From NCBI GenBank assembly GCA_017560085.1, contig JAFYPA010000097.1, positions 1 through 60,388 on the forward strand: a stretch of DNA of 60,388 nucleotides, given 5' to 3'. The first letter of the stretch is position 1; every line of letters starts with the position of its first letter. The DNA is from Clostridia bacterium (lineage in GTDB: Bacteria; Bacillota; Clostridia; Oscillospirales; CAG-382). Position numbers and translations under genes: made by a program. Below the pieces are notes generated by a model. The model had not been told where the DNA came from and made no database searches. It saw only the letters and a list, made by a program, of their open reading frames with translations. This document shows positions 9,520 through 16,657 of the stretch, one piece after another.

Positions 9520-9735
9520 TTTGTTTTCCTCCTTAGGTTATTGGTTGGCGTGCCTTGAATTTGCCTATTGAGGAATCATGTCCTCCGGGCAGCTCGCCAA
9601 CGTGACCACTGATAAATCAGGGGCTGCCACGCACCGCCGGCAAAAGCGGAGCTTAGCGTATTTAACCTCCTCAACATAACGGGACTCGTAACGGAAGCCT
9701 TATATATTAAGGAAAATTAAAGCGATGGGATTGGA
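9520..9735 (-). promoter_or_regulatory. Structured 216-base gap between rpsJ and rplC
   Basis: No gene is visible. GTTGGCG at 9544-9550 pairs with CGCCAAC at 9595-9601, while GGCAGC at 9588-9593 pairs with GCTGCC at 9623-9628. The two stems interleave, so they are mutually exclusive. A small hairpin at 9609-9620 (CTGAT/ATCAG) is also possible. Such alternative pairing suggests regulatory RNA ahead of L3-L4, but this comes from the inverted repeats alone; there is no covariation evidence. Confidence 0.4.
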
Positions 9736-10044
9736 TTAGAGCTTAATTTCGATTTCAACGCCTGCAGGAAGTTCGAGGCTCATAAGAGCGTCAACTGTCT
9801 TCTGTGTGGGCTTGAGAATGTCAATAAGTCTCTTGTGTGTGCGGAACTCGAACTGTTCTCTGGCGTCCTTGTACTTGTGTACAGCACGAAGAATTGTAAC
9901 GATTTCCTTTTCTGTGGGGAGCGGAATGGGACCGGACACCTTAGCATCGTTTCTCTTAGCTGTTTCTACGATTTTTTCAGCAGCCTGATCGATAAGTGTG
10001 TGGTCATACGCCTTGAGTCTGATTCTGATTTTCTCGTTTGCCAT
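9736..10044 (-). CDS. rpsJ: 30S ribosomal protein S10
   Basis: 102 residues, starting [20 protein letters not shown] and containing [18 protein letters not shown], diagnostic of S10/NusE. It is a head protein of the 30S subunit and, as NusE, a partner in transcription antitermination and transcription-translation coupling. It is the first gene of the operon, with AGGAGG about 10 bases upstream of its ATG. No tufA precedes it in this window. Confidence 0.98.
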   Translation of the reverse strand: MANEKIRIRLKAYDHTLIDQAAEKIVETAKRNDAKVSGPIPLPTEKEIVTILRAVHKYKDAREQFEFRTHKRLIDILKPTQKTVDALMSLELPAGVEIEIKL

Positions 10045-10518
10045 TTTCTGTTTTGCCTCCTTTAAAATTTTTCGCCGCTTATCAACTTACGGCATAGAAT
10101 AATAAATGTGACACAGAAAATTCTGAACACCTACCCGGGCGTTTCATTGTCTGCCCAGATAAAAACCGAATTTTTCCAAACCAACGCATGGGGAAAAATC
10201 CGGGTAGCTTCTTTGACTTCTTTACTTTTTAAACGCACAAGGATACCCTATGCGCACAATCGTCCCACGGCGTACACACAACTATGTGCCGTTCCGTGCC
10301 TGAATGTTAAGAAAGAACCAAAAGCCGAATGCATTCGCTTTCCGAAGACACTTCCCTGCTTGAAAGGATTGTTTAATCGGTGCGCACTGCATAGTGGCTC
10401 AGTATTTGCTGTCGCCCGGTTGTCGGACATACTCCACGGAAATTACCGGCTGTTGCTCTCCTTCGCCTTACGGCTTGGGATTGCTCACCGCAACCTCCCG
10501 CTTCATCGCACATCAAGC
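10045..10518 (-). ncRNA. Candidate 5' leader RNA of the S10 operon
   Basis: About 470 nt lie between the predicted start site (near 10518) and rpsJ. Near rpsJ two contiguous helices can form: CTACCCGG 10131-10138 with CCGGGTAG 10200-10207, and ATTTTTCC 10170-10177 with GGAAAAAT 10192-10199. A rival hairpin, GGGC 10137-10140 with GCCC 10153-10156, shares bases with the first. Further up are an 8-bp hairpin with one bulge at 10234-10254 and a palindrome CGAATGCATTCG at 10326-10337. This looks like a regulatory leader, possibly read by L4; no known family was identified. Confidence 0.5.
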
Positions 10519-10524
10519 AGAGAT

Positions 10525-10553
10525 ATTATACTATATATTTTATTAAATGTCAA
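10525..10553 (-). promoter_or_regulatory. Promoter of the S10-spc operon
   Basis: On the minus strand TTGACA (10548-10553) and TATAAT (10525-10530) are both perfect sigma-A hexamers with the ideal 17-base spacer. It points toward rpsJ and is the only strong promoter seen upstream of it. A maximal consensus promoter fits a heavily expressed ribosomal operon. It lies back to back with the spoIIE control region. Confidence 0.9.
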
Positions 10554-10608
10554 GAGTTTACTCCATAAAAGTTGTAACTAAATTGTAAATTCCACATAGG
10601 GTATCTGC

Positions 10609-10617
10609 TTCGACAAA
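10609..10617 (-). promoter_or_regulatory. Spo0A box upstream of spoIIE
   Basis: The minus-strand sequence TTTGTCGAA contains the exact 0A-box core TGTCGAA. It lies 80 bases before the spoIIE ATG and 20-30 bases before a TATTAT-like -10 element around 10640-10645. In B. subtilis spoIIE is activated by phosphorylated Spo0A at a sigma-A promoter, so the site fits direct control at the onset of sporulation. Confidence 0.72.
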
Positions 10618-10696
10618 TAATACCAACATATTGTGGTAGTATTATACCGTAACACACAAGAGCGCAAAAAAGAACGGATAAAGAAAGGAAATCAAA

Positions 10697-13057
10697 ATGA
10701 ACAGAACGGAAAAAAGCAAGAAAAACGGCGAATCCGCATCGAAAATACTCCTTCGACGGGTATCGCACCGAGTTAAATCCGCGTGGAAATCATACATTCG
10801 CAGAGTGCGACACTCAAAGCCCGTAAAATTCATAACAAAGAAAGAAACAAAACGAATCACCGCATACGCACTCAAATGCATCGGGATGTGTGTTGCGGGC
10901 TTTATGCTCGGCTCGTGCAGAGTTGATTATATGTCGTATCCTCTGGGGCTCGCACTCGTTGCCGCCTCGGGGAGGCTGACCTTCTTTGCCTATGCGGGAA
11001 GTGCGATTGCATCCCTCACCTACCCCACACTGGGATTTGCTTTTTTCGGTGTAAATACCCTTATATATATAATAAGGAAGATTCTTTTGTCGGACGACTT
11101 TTGCGAAAGCGGAAAATCGAGGATAATTCTCTCATTTTTTACCTCGGTTTTTATCTGCCTTTCGCTCGCACTTGCATACTCATCGGGGACGTTTGATGCG
11201 GCGGACAGTCACAGTCTTATTTCCTGCTTTGCGGTTTATCTGTGCGGAATTCCGCTTGCCTGCTTCCTTTTGTACCCCGCAGCGAGCGATCTTACCTTTT
11301 CCTCGGCAAGAGTTAAAATCTCGCTTTGCTTTTTCTGTATGTGCATAATTTCATCCTGTGCCACCGTGGAATTCTTCGGCAAGAGTGCTGTTTATCTTCT
11401 CGCCTGCCTTGGTACTCTTATTTTCTGCACCTTCTTTGAGGGCTATTCGGGGATTCCCGCATCTGCTCTTTTCGGAATTGCGACGCTTGATACGGCATTG
11501 TGTGCGCCGCTTACGGTCAGTGCGTTTATGCTTCTTCGGTACAAGAGTGCAAAGCCTCTTCTGTCCTTTCCGCTTTTCTTTGTCACAAATGTTCTGTGCA
11601 CTCTTTTTCTGAAAAACGGCAACGATTTCAGGCTTACGGCATTGGGGTGTCTTTTTGCAACTCTTTTGTTTTCCCCCGTGGGAGCTTATTTTTACATAAA
11701 AAATGCCCGTGCCGAGCCCGAGGCTCCCGTACAGAGAGAGGCGGTCAGCGAGGCATACACGGGACGGATGTCAAATCTTGCAAGCGCCTTCGGAGCCGTG
11801 TCAAAGGTGTGCTTCGGATTTTCGGGCAGGATGAGATTCCCGAGCCGTGACGACGCGGAAGCGATAGTCACCCTTTGCTCCTCGACGGAATGTCGGAAAT
11901 GTGCCGAGTTTGCCTCCTGCAAAAGGAAGCATCTGTGGAATGATCCGCACATTGCCGAAAAGCTTACAAGCGGGAAGCTGATTCCCTCGGCACTCCCCGG
12001 GAGACTCGGAGAGCTGTGTCACAATTCAATTGCCGTCACAGATGCCATAAACGAAAAATACCGTCGGCTTCTGTCCGAGCGGTTTAACAACAACAAAACG
12101 GAAATCCTCGCCTACGAATACGCAACCCTTGCGAAGATTCTGAAGTACACCTCAAGAGTTTCCTCCGAGGATGTAAGCTACGACGGAAGGCTGACAAGGC
12201 TCGCCTGTTCTGCCGTGAAAAAGCTCGGGCTTACCAACACGGGAGTTACCGTTTACGGAAGCAGAAGAAAAACTCTCGATATAAGCGGAGTGCCCGTTTC
12301 GCAGATAAATATGCCCTCGGAAAGGCTTGCCGCCCACTTCAGTGCCGAATGCTCCGAGCTTTTTGCCGACCCCGAATTCATTCTTGACGAAAACAACACC
12401 TTTACCGTGCGAATGGTCTCCAAAGAAACGGTCAGAGCGGAATATGTCAAGGTGTCCCACACCAAGAGCGGAGAAACGGTAAACGGCGACACAGTGACCT
12501 TCTTCAGGAGTGACGACAGCTTTTTCTACGCACTTATCGCAGACGGAATGGGAAGCGGACGGGATGCGGCGATGACCTCAAGGCTTACCTCGGTGTTTGT
12601 GGAGAAGCTTCTTTCGGGCGGTGCGGGAAAGGGCGTCACAATGGAGCTTCTGAATAATCTCCTTATGTCCAAAAGCAAGGAATGCTTCTCAAGTGTAGAC
12701 CTTCTGGAAATAGACCTTATCCGCAGACGGGCATCCTTCGTCAAGGCGGGAGCCGCACCGACCTATCTTTTGCGCAGTGCAAAGCTCTTTAAGGTTTCCT
12801 CCGAAACACCGCCCTGCGGTATAGTCGAGGGCTTCTGCGCGGAAAACACTTCCTTTGAGATTTTTCCCGGGGATATCATAATAATGCTTTCCGACGGTAT
12901 AACCTCCTCTATTGACTGCGGAACGGCTCTGTGCGACATAATGAACAACGCCGAGGGTCAGTCCTTCGAGTCGCTTGCGAATAAAATACTGGATACGGCA
13001 GTATCTCTCTCGGTACACGACGACGATATGAGCTGTGTTATGGTAAAAATAAAATAA
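10697..13057 (+). CDS. spoIIE: Stage II sporulation protein E, PP2C phosphatase
   Basis: 786 residues. A basic cytoplasmic N-terminus is followed by about ten hydrophobic segments (roughly residues 50-330), a central regulatory region and a C-terminal PP2C/SpoIIE domain with the metal-binding motif ADGMGSGRDAA near residue 615 and LSDGI near residue 732. SpoIIE dephosphorylates SpoIIAA to release sigma-F in the forespore and interacts with FtsZ. Cysteines near residues 394-408 (CSSTECRKCAEFASC) are common in clostridial forms. AAAGGA precedes the ATG. It is divergent from the S10 operon and followed by three hairpins. Confidence 0.96.
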   Translation: MNRTEKSKKNGESASKILLRRVSHRVKSAWKSYIRRVRHSKPVKFITKKETKRITAYALKCIGMCVAGFMLGSCRVDYMSYPLGLALVAASGRLTFFAYAGSAIASLTYPTLGFAFFGVNTLIYIIRKILLSDDFCESGKSRIILSFFTSVFICLSLALAYSSGTFDAADSHSLISCFAVYLCGIPLACFLLYPAASDLTFSSARVKISLCFFCMCIISSCATVEFFGKSAVYLLACLGTLIFCTFFEGYSGIPASALFGIATLDTALCAPLTVSAFMLLRYKSAKPLLSFPLFFVTNVLCTLFLKNGNDFRLTALGCLFATLLFSPVGAYFYIKNARAEPEAPVQREAVSEAYTGRMSNLASAFGAVSKVCFGFSGRMRFPSRDDAEAIVTLCSSTECRKCAEFASCKRKHLWNDPHIAEKLTSGKLIPSALPGRLGELCHNSIAVTDAINEKYRRLLSERFNNNKTEILAYEYATLAKILKYTSRVSSEDVSYDGRLTRLACSAVKKLGLTNTGVTVYGSRRKTLDISGVPVSQINMPSERLAAHFSAECSELFADPEFILDENNTFTVRMVSKETVRAEYVKVSHTKSGETVNGDTVTFFRSDDSFFYALIADGMGSGRDAAMTSRLTSVFVEKLLSGGAGKGVTMELLNNLLMSKSKECFSSVDLLEIDLIRRRASFVKAGAAPTYLLRSAKLFKVSSETPPCGIVEGFCAENTSFEIFPGDIIIMLSDGITSSIDCGTALCDIMNNAEGQSFESLANKILDTAVSLSVHDDDMSCVMVKIK

Positions 13058-13065
13058 CTCCCCTT

Positions 13066-13192
13066 GTAACGCCGCCGTGGGTTGGCGACGTTACAACAGT
13101 ACGCAATCCCCCATCGCACAGCACCAAACAACGAAGAATCCGCTACCCGTGGGTTGGGTAGCGGATGACAACATCGCGGGGAAAATGTCCCC
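13066..13192 (+). terminator. Three successive hairpins after spoIIE
   Basis: Hairpin 1 (13066-13094) pairs GTAACG with CGTTAC. Hairpin 2 (13138-13166) is a perfect 11-bp stem. Both enclose the same seven-base loop, GTGGGTT. Hairpin 3 pairs GGGG 13178-13181 with CCCC 13189-13192 and is followed by a weak T-rich stretch. Together they probably terminate or protect the spoIIE transcript. The shared loop suggests a duplicated element. Confidence 0.55.
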
Positions 13193-13228
13193 GTTTATTC
13201 AAATCTAATATCGCGAGTGTGCCCGCCC

Positions 13229-13262
13229 GGGCTTCCGGGCTGCCCGCGGGGGCTTCCGGGCT
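13229..13262. repeat. GC-rich direct repeat at the 3' end of the sugar kinase gene
   Basis: GGGCTTCCGGGCT occurs at 13229-13241 and again at 13250-13262, a 21-base period, separated by another GC-rich palindromic stretch (GCCCGCGGG). The second copy reaches the kinase stop codon. The local GC content is far above the surroundings. It may act as a terminator stem for the kinase transcript, though no T run follows on that strand. Confidence 0.55.
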
Positions 13263-14281
13263 TAGCGCTGAACTCTGCCGGAGCCACCGTTCTTGATGAG
13301 GCTTTCTACTTCCTCAACGGAAACGAGGTTTACGTCACCTGCAATGGAGTGCTTGAGGCAGGATGCCGCAACTGCGAATTCGATAACATCCTGATTGCCC
13401 TTGCCTGCAAGGATAGCGTAGATGAGACCGCCGCCGAAGGAGTCACCACCACCTACTCTGTCAACGATGTGGATGTGGTATGTGTTGGAGAAGTAGTATT
13501 CGTCGTCTGCGTAAAGCATAGCTGCCCAGTCGTTGTCGTTAGCGGAGATGGAGCTTCTGAGTGTGATAGCTACCTTGTCGAAGCCGAATCTGTCCTTGAG
13601 CTGCTTTGCAACGCTCTTGTATGCCTCGTGCTCAACCTTACCGGATTCAACGTCTGTGTTTGCAGCCTTGATTCCGAATACCTTTTCGGCATCCTCTTCG
13701 TTTGCGATACATACGTTAACATAAGGCATAAGCTCGCCCATAACCTTGCCTGCCTTTTCGCTTGTCCAGAGCTTCTTTCTGAAGTTGAGGTCACAGCTTA
13801 CCTTGATGTCCTTAGCCTTACAAACCTTGAGAGCATCGAGACAGATAGCGGCAACATTGTCACCGAGAGCGGGAGTAATACCTGTGAAGTGGAACCAGTC
13901 AGCACCGTCGAGAATCTTTTCCCAGTCGAAGTCCTCTGCCTTTGCTTCCATAATAGCGGAGTGCGCTCTGTCGTAGATAACCTTGGAGGGTCTCTGGGAT
14001 GCACCGTTTTCAAGGAAGTAGATACCTACTCTGTCGCCGCCTCTTACGATTTCGCTTGTGTCAACGCCGTAAGCACGAAGGGAGTTTACAGCCGCCTGAC
14101 CAATTTCGTGTGTGGGGAGCTTTGTAACAAATGCAGAGTCCATACCATAGTTTGCAAGAGATACGGAAACGTTGGCTTCACCGCCGCCGTAGTTAACCTC
14201 GAATTCATCGGAGTTGATAAATCTTCCGTAAGCCGGAGGATTGAGTCTGAGCATAATTTCGCCGAAGCATACTGTTCTCAT
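13262..14281 (-). CDS. kdgK: PfkB-family sugar kinase, likely 2-dehydro-3-deoxygluconokinase
   Basis: 339 residues from the ATG at 14281 (MRTVCFGEIMLRLNPP), chosen because AAAGGAAAGG lies just upstream and family members begin here. The N-terminal glycine motif YGGGEANVSVSLANYG (31-46) and the C-terminal catalytic motif GGGDSFGGG (277-285, Asp280 as base) are classic PfkB. Overall resemblance is closest to KDG kinases, which phosphorylate 2-keto-3-deoxygluconate from pectin or uronate breakdown. This fits the GH28 gene nearby; a different ketose substrate cannot be excluded. Confidence 0.85.
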   Translation of the reverse strand: MRTVCFGEIMLRLNPPAYGRFINSDEFEVNYGGGEANVSVSLANYGMDSAFVTKLPTHEIGQAAVNSLRAYGVDTSEIVRGGDRVGIYFLENGASQRPSKVIYDRAHSAIMEAKAEDFDWEKILDGADWFHFTGITPALGDNVAAICLDALKVCKAKDIKVSCDLNFRKKLWTSEKAGKVMGELMPYVNVCIANEEDAEKVFGIKAANTDVESGKVEHEAYKSVAKQLKDRFGFDKVAITLRSSISANDNDWAAMLYADDEYYFSNTYHIHIVDRVGGGDSFGGGLIYAILAGKGNQDVIEFAVAASCLKHSIAGDVNLVSVEEVESLIKNGGSGRVQR

Positions 14282-14383
14282 AGTGAACCTTTCCTTTCTG
14301 CACAGAGTGTGCATACAAATTATATTTTCATATTTTTCTCCGGTTTTCCGGAATAAGTCTGTGGTCAATTTTTCCACATATAT

Positions 14384-14412
14384 ATTATAGAGCATACATC
14401 GGAAAAAGTCAA
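14384..14412 (-). promoter_or_regulatory. Promoter of the sugar kinase gene
   Basis: TTGACT (14407-14412) and TATAAT (14384-14389) on the minus strand with a 17-base spacer. The predicted start leaves a leader of about 95 bases before the kinase ATG. Confidence 0.8.
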
Positions 14413-14486
14413 TATGATTTTATAACGGAATTTTATAAATAATCGGCTTTTTTGTGCTTTTTTAAAAGGAAATTCTCACAAATCAC

Positions 14487-14515
14487 TTGATATTTTCCTC
14501 CTGCGGTGATATAAT
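14487..14515 (+). promoter_or_regulatory. Promoter of the MFS transporter-rlmH pair
   Basis: TTGATA (14487-14492) and TATAAT (14510-14515) with a 17-base spacer, pointing at the transporter gene, whose ATG at 14558 has TAGGAGGAAC upstream. It is divergent from the sugar kinase promoter about 75 bases away. Confidence 0.8.
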
Positions 14516-14557
14516 ACCGATTGTTTTTAAAAATCTTTAGGAGGAACATCCGAAGAT

Positions 14558-15787
14558 ATGAGTATAAAAGATATCACCAAAAACCAAAGTGTAATGAACG
14601 CAATCAGCATCGGAACGCTGTGCTCGGTGGCATATCTTGCGGTGTATTTTGCAAGAAACATTCTCAGCGCAGTCACACCGGGAATGATCGATGCGGGCTA
14701 TACCGAGGAATACATCGGCAGGCTGTCCTCGATTTATTTTATAAGCTATGCCGTGGGACAGCTGATTAACGGCAGTATAGGCGACAAAATCAAGGCGAGA
14801 TATATGATAAGCACGGGACTTTTCCTTGCAGGCATTGCAAGCCTTGTGTTTCCGCTTTTGCCGATTGAGAGCACGGGCGTATCGGTTGGCGTGTACGGTC
14901 TTACGGGCTTTTTCCTTGCGATGATTTACGGACCTATGACAAAGGTCGTTGCGGAAAACACCGAGCCGATATATGCCACAAGATGCAGTCTCGGCTACAC
15001 CTTTGCTTCCTTCATAGGCTCGCCCTGTGCGGGGATTGCCGCCGCCGTGCTTACCTGGCAGAGCGTATTTATTACGGGAAGCGCAATCCTTGTCGGAATG
15101 GCAATTGCGGTCTTTTCGTTCTTCCTCTTCTTTGAGAGAAAGGGCATTGTAAAATACAATCAGTACGACGACAAAAAGCAGAAAAGCGGTAATATAAGAA
15201 TACTCATACAGCACAGAATAATCAAATTCACCTTTATTGCCGTTCTCACGGGAATTACAAGGACAACGGTTGTGTTCTGGCTTCCCACCTACATATCGCA
15301 GTACCTCGGCTTTTCTGCGGAAGTCTCGGCGATGCTCTTTACCGTTTCGACCTTCATTATATCCTTCACCACCTTTATTGCGGTATTCGTGTATGAAAGG
15401 CTCGGACGGAATATGGACCTTACCATTCTGCTTATGTTCAGCCTGTCCTCGGTTTTCTTCCTGCTTGTTTACCTTGTAAGGATTCCCGCTGTCAACATAA
15501 TATTTATAATAATCGCAATAATGGCATCCAACGGTGCGGCAACAATGCTCTGGAGCAGATACTGTCCCAGCCTTCGTGATACGGGTATGGTTTCGGGCGC
15601 GACGGGCTTCCTTGACTTTATGAGCTATATGGCGGCATCCGTTTCAAGTACGCTTTTCGCAAATGCGGTTACGCAAATCGGTTGGGGAAATCTTATACTC
15701 GTATGGTGCGGTCTTATGGTGCTCGGTGTTGTCGTTGCGCTTTCGGGGAAGAATTCCTTTAGAAGAACAACAGCAACTGAATCCTAA
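14558..15787 (+). CDS. MFS transporter, organophosphate/sugar-phosphate type
   Basis: 409 residues with about twelve hydrophobic helices. The first half contains YFISYAVGQLINGSIGDKIK (roughly residues 58-77), matching the loop 2-3 region of MFS proteins, especially the glycerol-3-phosphate/hexose-phosphate antiporter branch (GlpT/UhpT/UhpC). An inner-membrane importer of a phosphorylated or acidic sugar is a reasonable guess. It is divergent from the KDG-type kinase, which hints at a uronate or related substrate. The substrate is not determinable from sequence. Confidence 0.85.
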   Translation: MSIKDITKNQSVMNAISIGTLCSVAYLAVYFARNILSAVTPGMIDAGYTEEYIGRLSSIYFISYAVGQLINGSIGDKIKARYMISTGLFLAGIASLVFPLLPIESTGVSVGVYGLTGFFLAMIYGPMTKVVAENTEPIYATRCSLGYTFASFIGSPCAGIAAAVLTWQSVFITGSAILVGMAIAVFSFFLFFERKGIVKYNQYDDKKQKSGNIRILIQHRIIKFTFIAVLTGITRTTVVFWLPTYISQYLGFSAEVSAMLFTVSTFIISFTTFIAVFVYERLGRNMDLTILLMFSLSSVFFLLVYLVRIPAVNIIFIIIAIMASNGAATMLWSRYCPSLRDTGMVSGATGFLDFMSYMAASVSSTLFANAVTQIGWGNLILVWCGLMVLGVVVALSGKNSFRRTTATES

Positions 15788-15811
15788 TAAAATTATAAAC
15801 GGAGAAGAAAA

Positions 15812-16294
15812 ATGATACAAGTCGAAATAATCTACCTCGGCGGCGAAAAGGAAACCTACTACAAGGACGCCGCAAACGAATACATAAAGCGCCTCGGTGC
15901 ATTCTGCAGCTTTTCAGAGAAGATAATAAAGGACGAAAAGCTTCCGCAGAATCCTTCCGACAACGAAATAAAAACCGCCCTCGAAAAGGAAGCGGACAGA
16001 ATCCTTGCGGAGCTAAAGCCCAAGCACCTTAAAATCGCAATGTGCATAGAGGGCAAGCAGATGTCAAGTGAGGAGCTCGCCACCACCTTCAACGATGTTC
16101 CCATGCGAGGTCTTTCGGGAATAACCTTCATAATAGGCTCGTCCGAGGGACTCTCGGAAAGAGTTAAAAAGGCGTGTGACATCCGCCTTTCAATGTCAAA
16201 AATGACCTTTCCTCACCGCCTTGCAAGAGTAATGCTCCTTGAACAGATTTACAGAGCGTTCTCCATTTGCTCGGGGAAGAAATATCATAAATAA
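15812..16294 (+). CDS. rlmH: 23S rRNA (pseudouridine-1915-N3)-methyltransferase
   Basis: 160 residues, the normal RlmH length. The C-terminal SPOUT knot is visible in GITFIIGSSEGLSERVKKAC and SMSKMTFPHRLARVMLLEQI, which contains the conserved FPH and the YRA(F) tail (IYRAFSICSGKKYHK). RlmH dimers methylate pseudouridine 1915 in helix 69 of assembled 70S ribosomes using SAM. The gene follows the transporter by 24 bases and shares its transcript. Confidence 0.97.
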   Translation: MIQVEIIYLGGEKETYYKDAANEYIKRLGAFCSFSEKIIKDEKLPQNPSDNEIKTALEKEADRILAELKPKHLKIAMCIEGKQMSSEELATTFNDVPMRGLSGITFIIGSSEGLSERVKKACDIRLSMSKMTFPHRLARVMLLEQIYRAFSICSGKKYHK

Positions 16295-16300
16295 AAATTC

Positions 16301-16341
16301 GCCTTGACGAGGAGCATTTTGCAACCGCCAAGGCTTTTTTT
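16301..16341 (+). terminator. Rho-independent terminator after rlmH
   Basis: GCCTTG at 16301-16306 pairs with CAAGGC at 16329-16334, followed directly by seven T. A run of A precedes the stem. Confidence 0.85.
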
Positions 16342-16400
16342 GTTAATGTGGTGTACCGAAGTGTTAAATTGTTGTTTACCGCTCTGTTACGGGTACGGAT

Positions 16401-16584
16401 TGTAGGGCGCGACGACGAAGACCGCTTGCGGTCTTTTGCGCGCCGTTACCTTGCCGTTTATGCATACCTTGGATTAACAAACCGAATTTCAACATATAAT
16501 AGGATTTGTGCACCCTCAAGCAATCGTGCAAATTGCTACCATTGCGATTCCTGCCACGGCGTGCCGAGGTCGTCACGCCCTACA
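16401..16584. mobile_element. Putative MITE-like element with 16-bp terminal inverted repeats
   Basis: TGTAGGGCGCGACGAC (16401-16416) and GTCGTCACGCCCTACA (16569-16584) are inverted copies matching at 15 of 16 bases, bounding 184 bp with no coding frame. Inside are a perfect palindrome GACCGCTTGCGGTC (16420-16433) and a GCGCGC stretch. Size, ends and lack of a transposase suggest a miniature inverted-repeat element. A target duplication is not clear. It lies in the 360-base gap between rlmH and a beta-helix gene; the remainder of that gap is the heptad array at 16621 and unassigned sequence. Confidence 0.55.
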
Positions 16585-16620
16585 TTGTTGCGGTGCGTCG
16601 CCCCGACAAACCCAAATTTA

Positions 16621-16655
16621 ACATTTTACATTTTCAATTTTGCATTTTGCATTAT
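16621..16655. repeat. Array of five degenerate 7-bp repeats
   Basis: Read on the minus strand, directly after the stop codon TGA and two bases (GA), come ATAATGC, AAAATGC, AAAATTG, AAAATGT and AAAATGT. Related heptad arrays in the same position after a stop codon are at 24381-24408 and 57418-57445. Confidence 0.7.
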
Positions 16656-16657
16656 TC

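Noticed and set aside
6836..9558. Long plus-strand frames (497 and 437 codons) opposite rplB, rplW, rplD and rplC
   Set aside because: Same antisense artefact; composition is atypical and there are no ribosome binding sites.
10108..10581. 157-codon plus-strand frame in the S10 leader
   Set aside because: It lies over the leader and runs into the S10 promoter, has no ribosome binding site and no protein-like composition.
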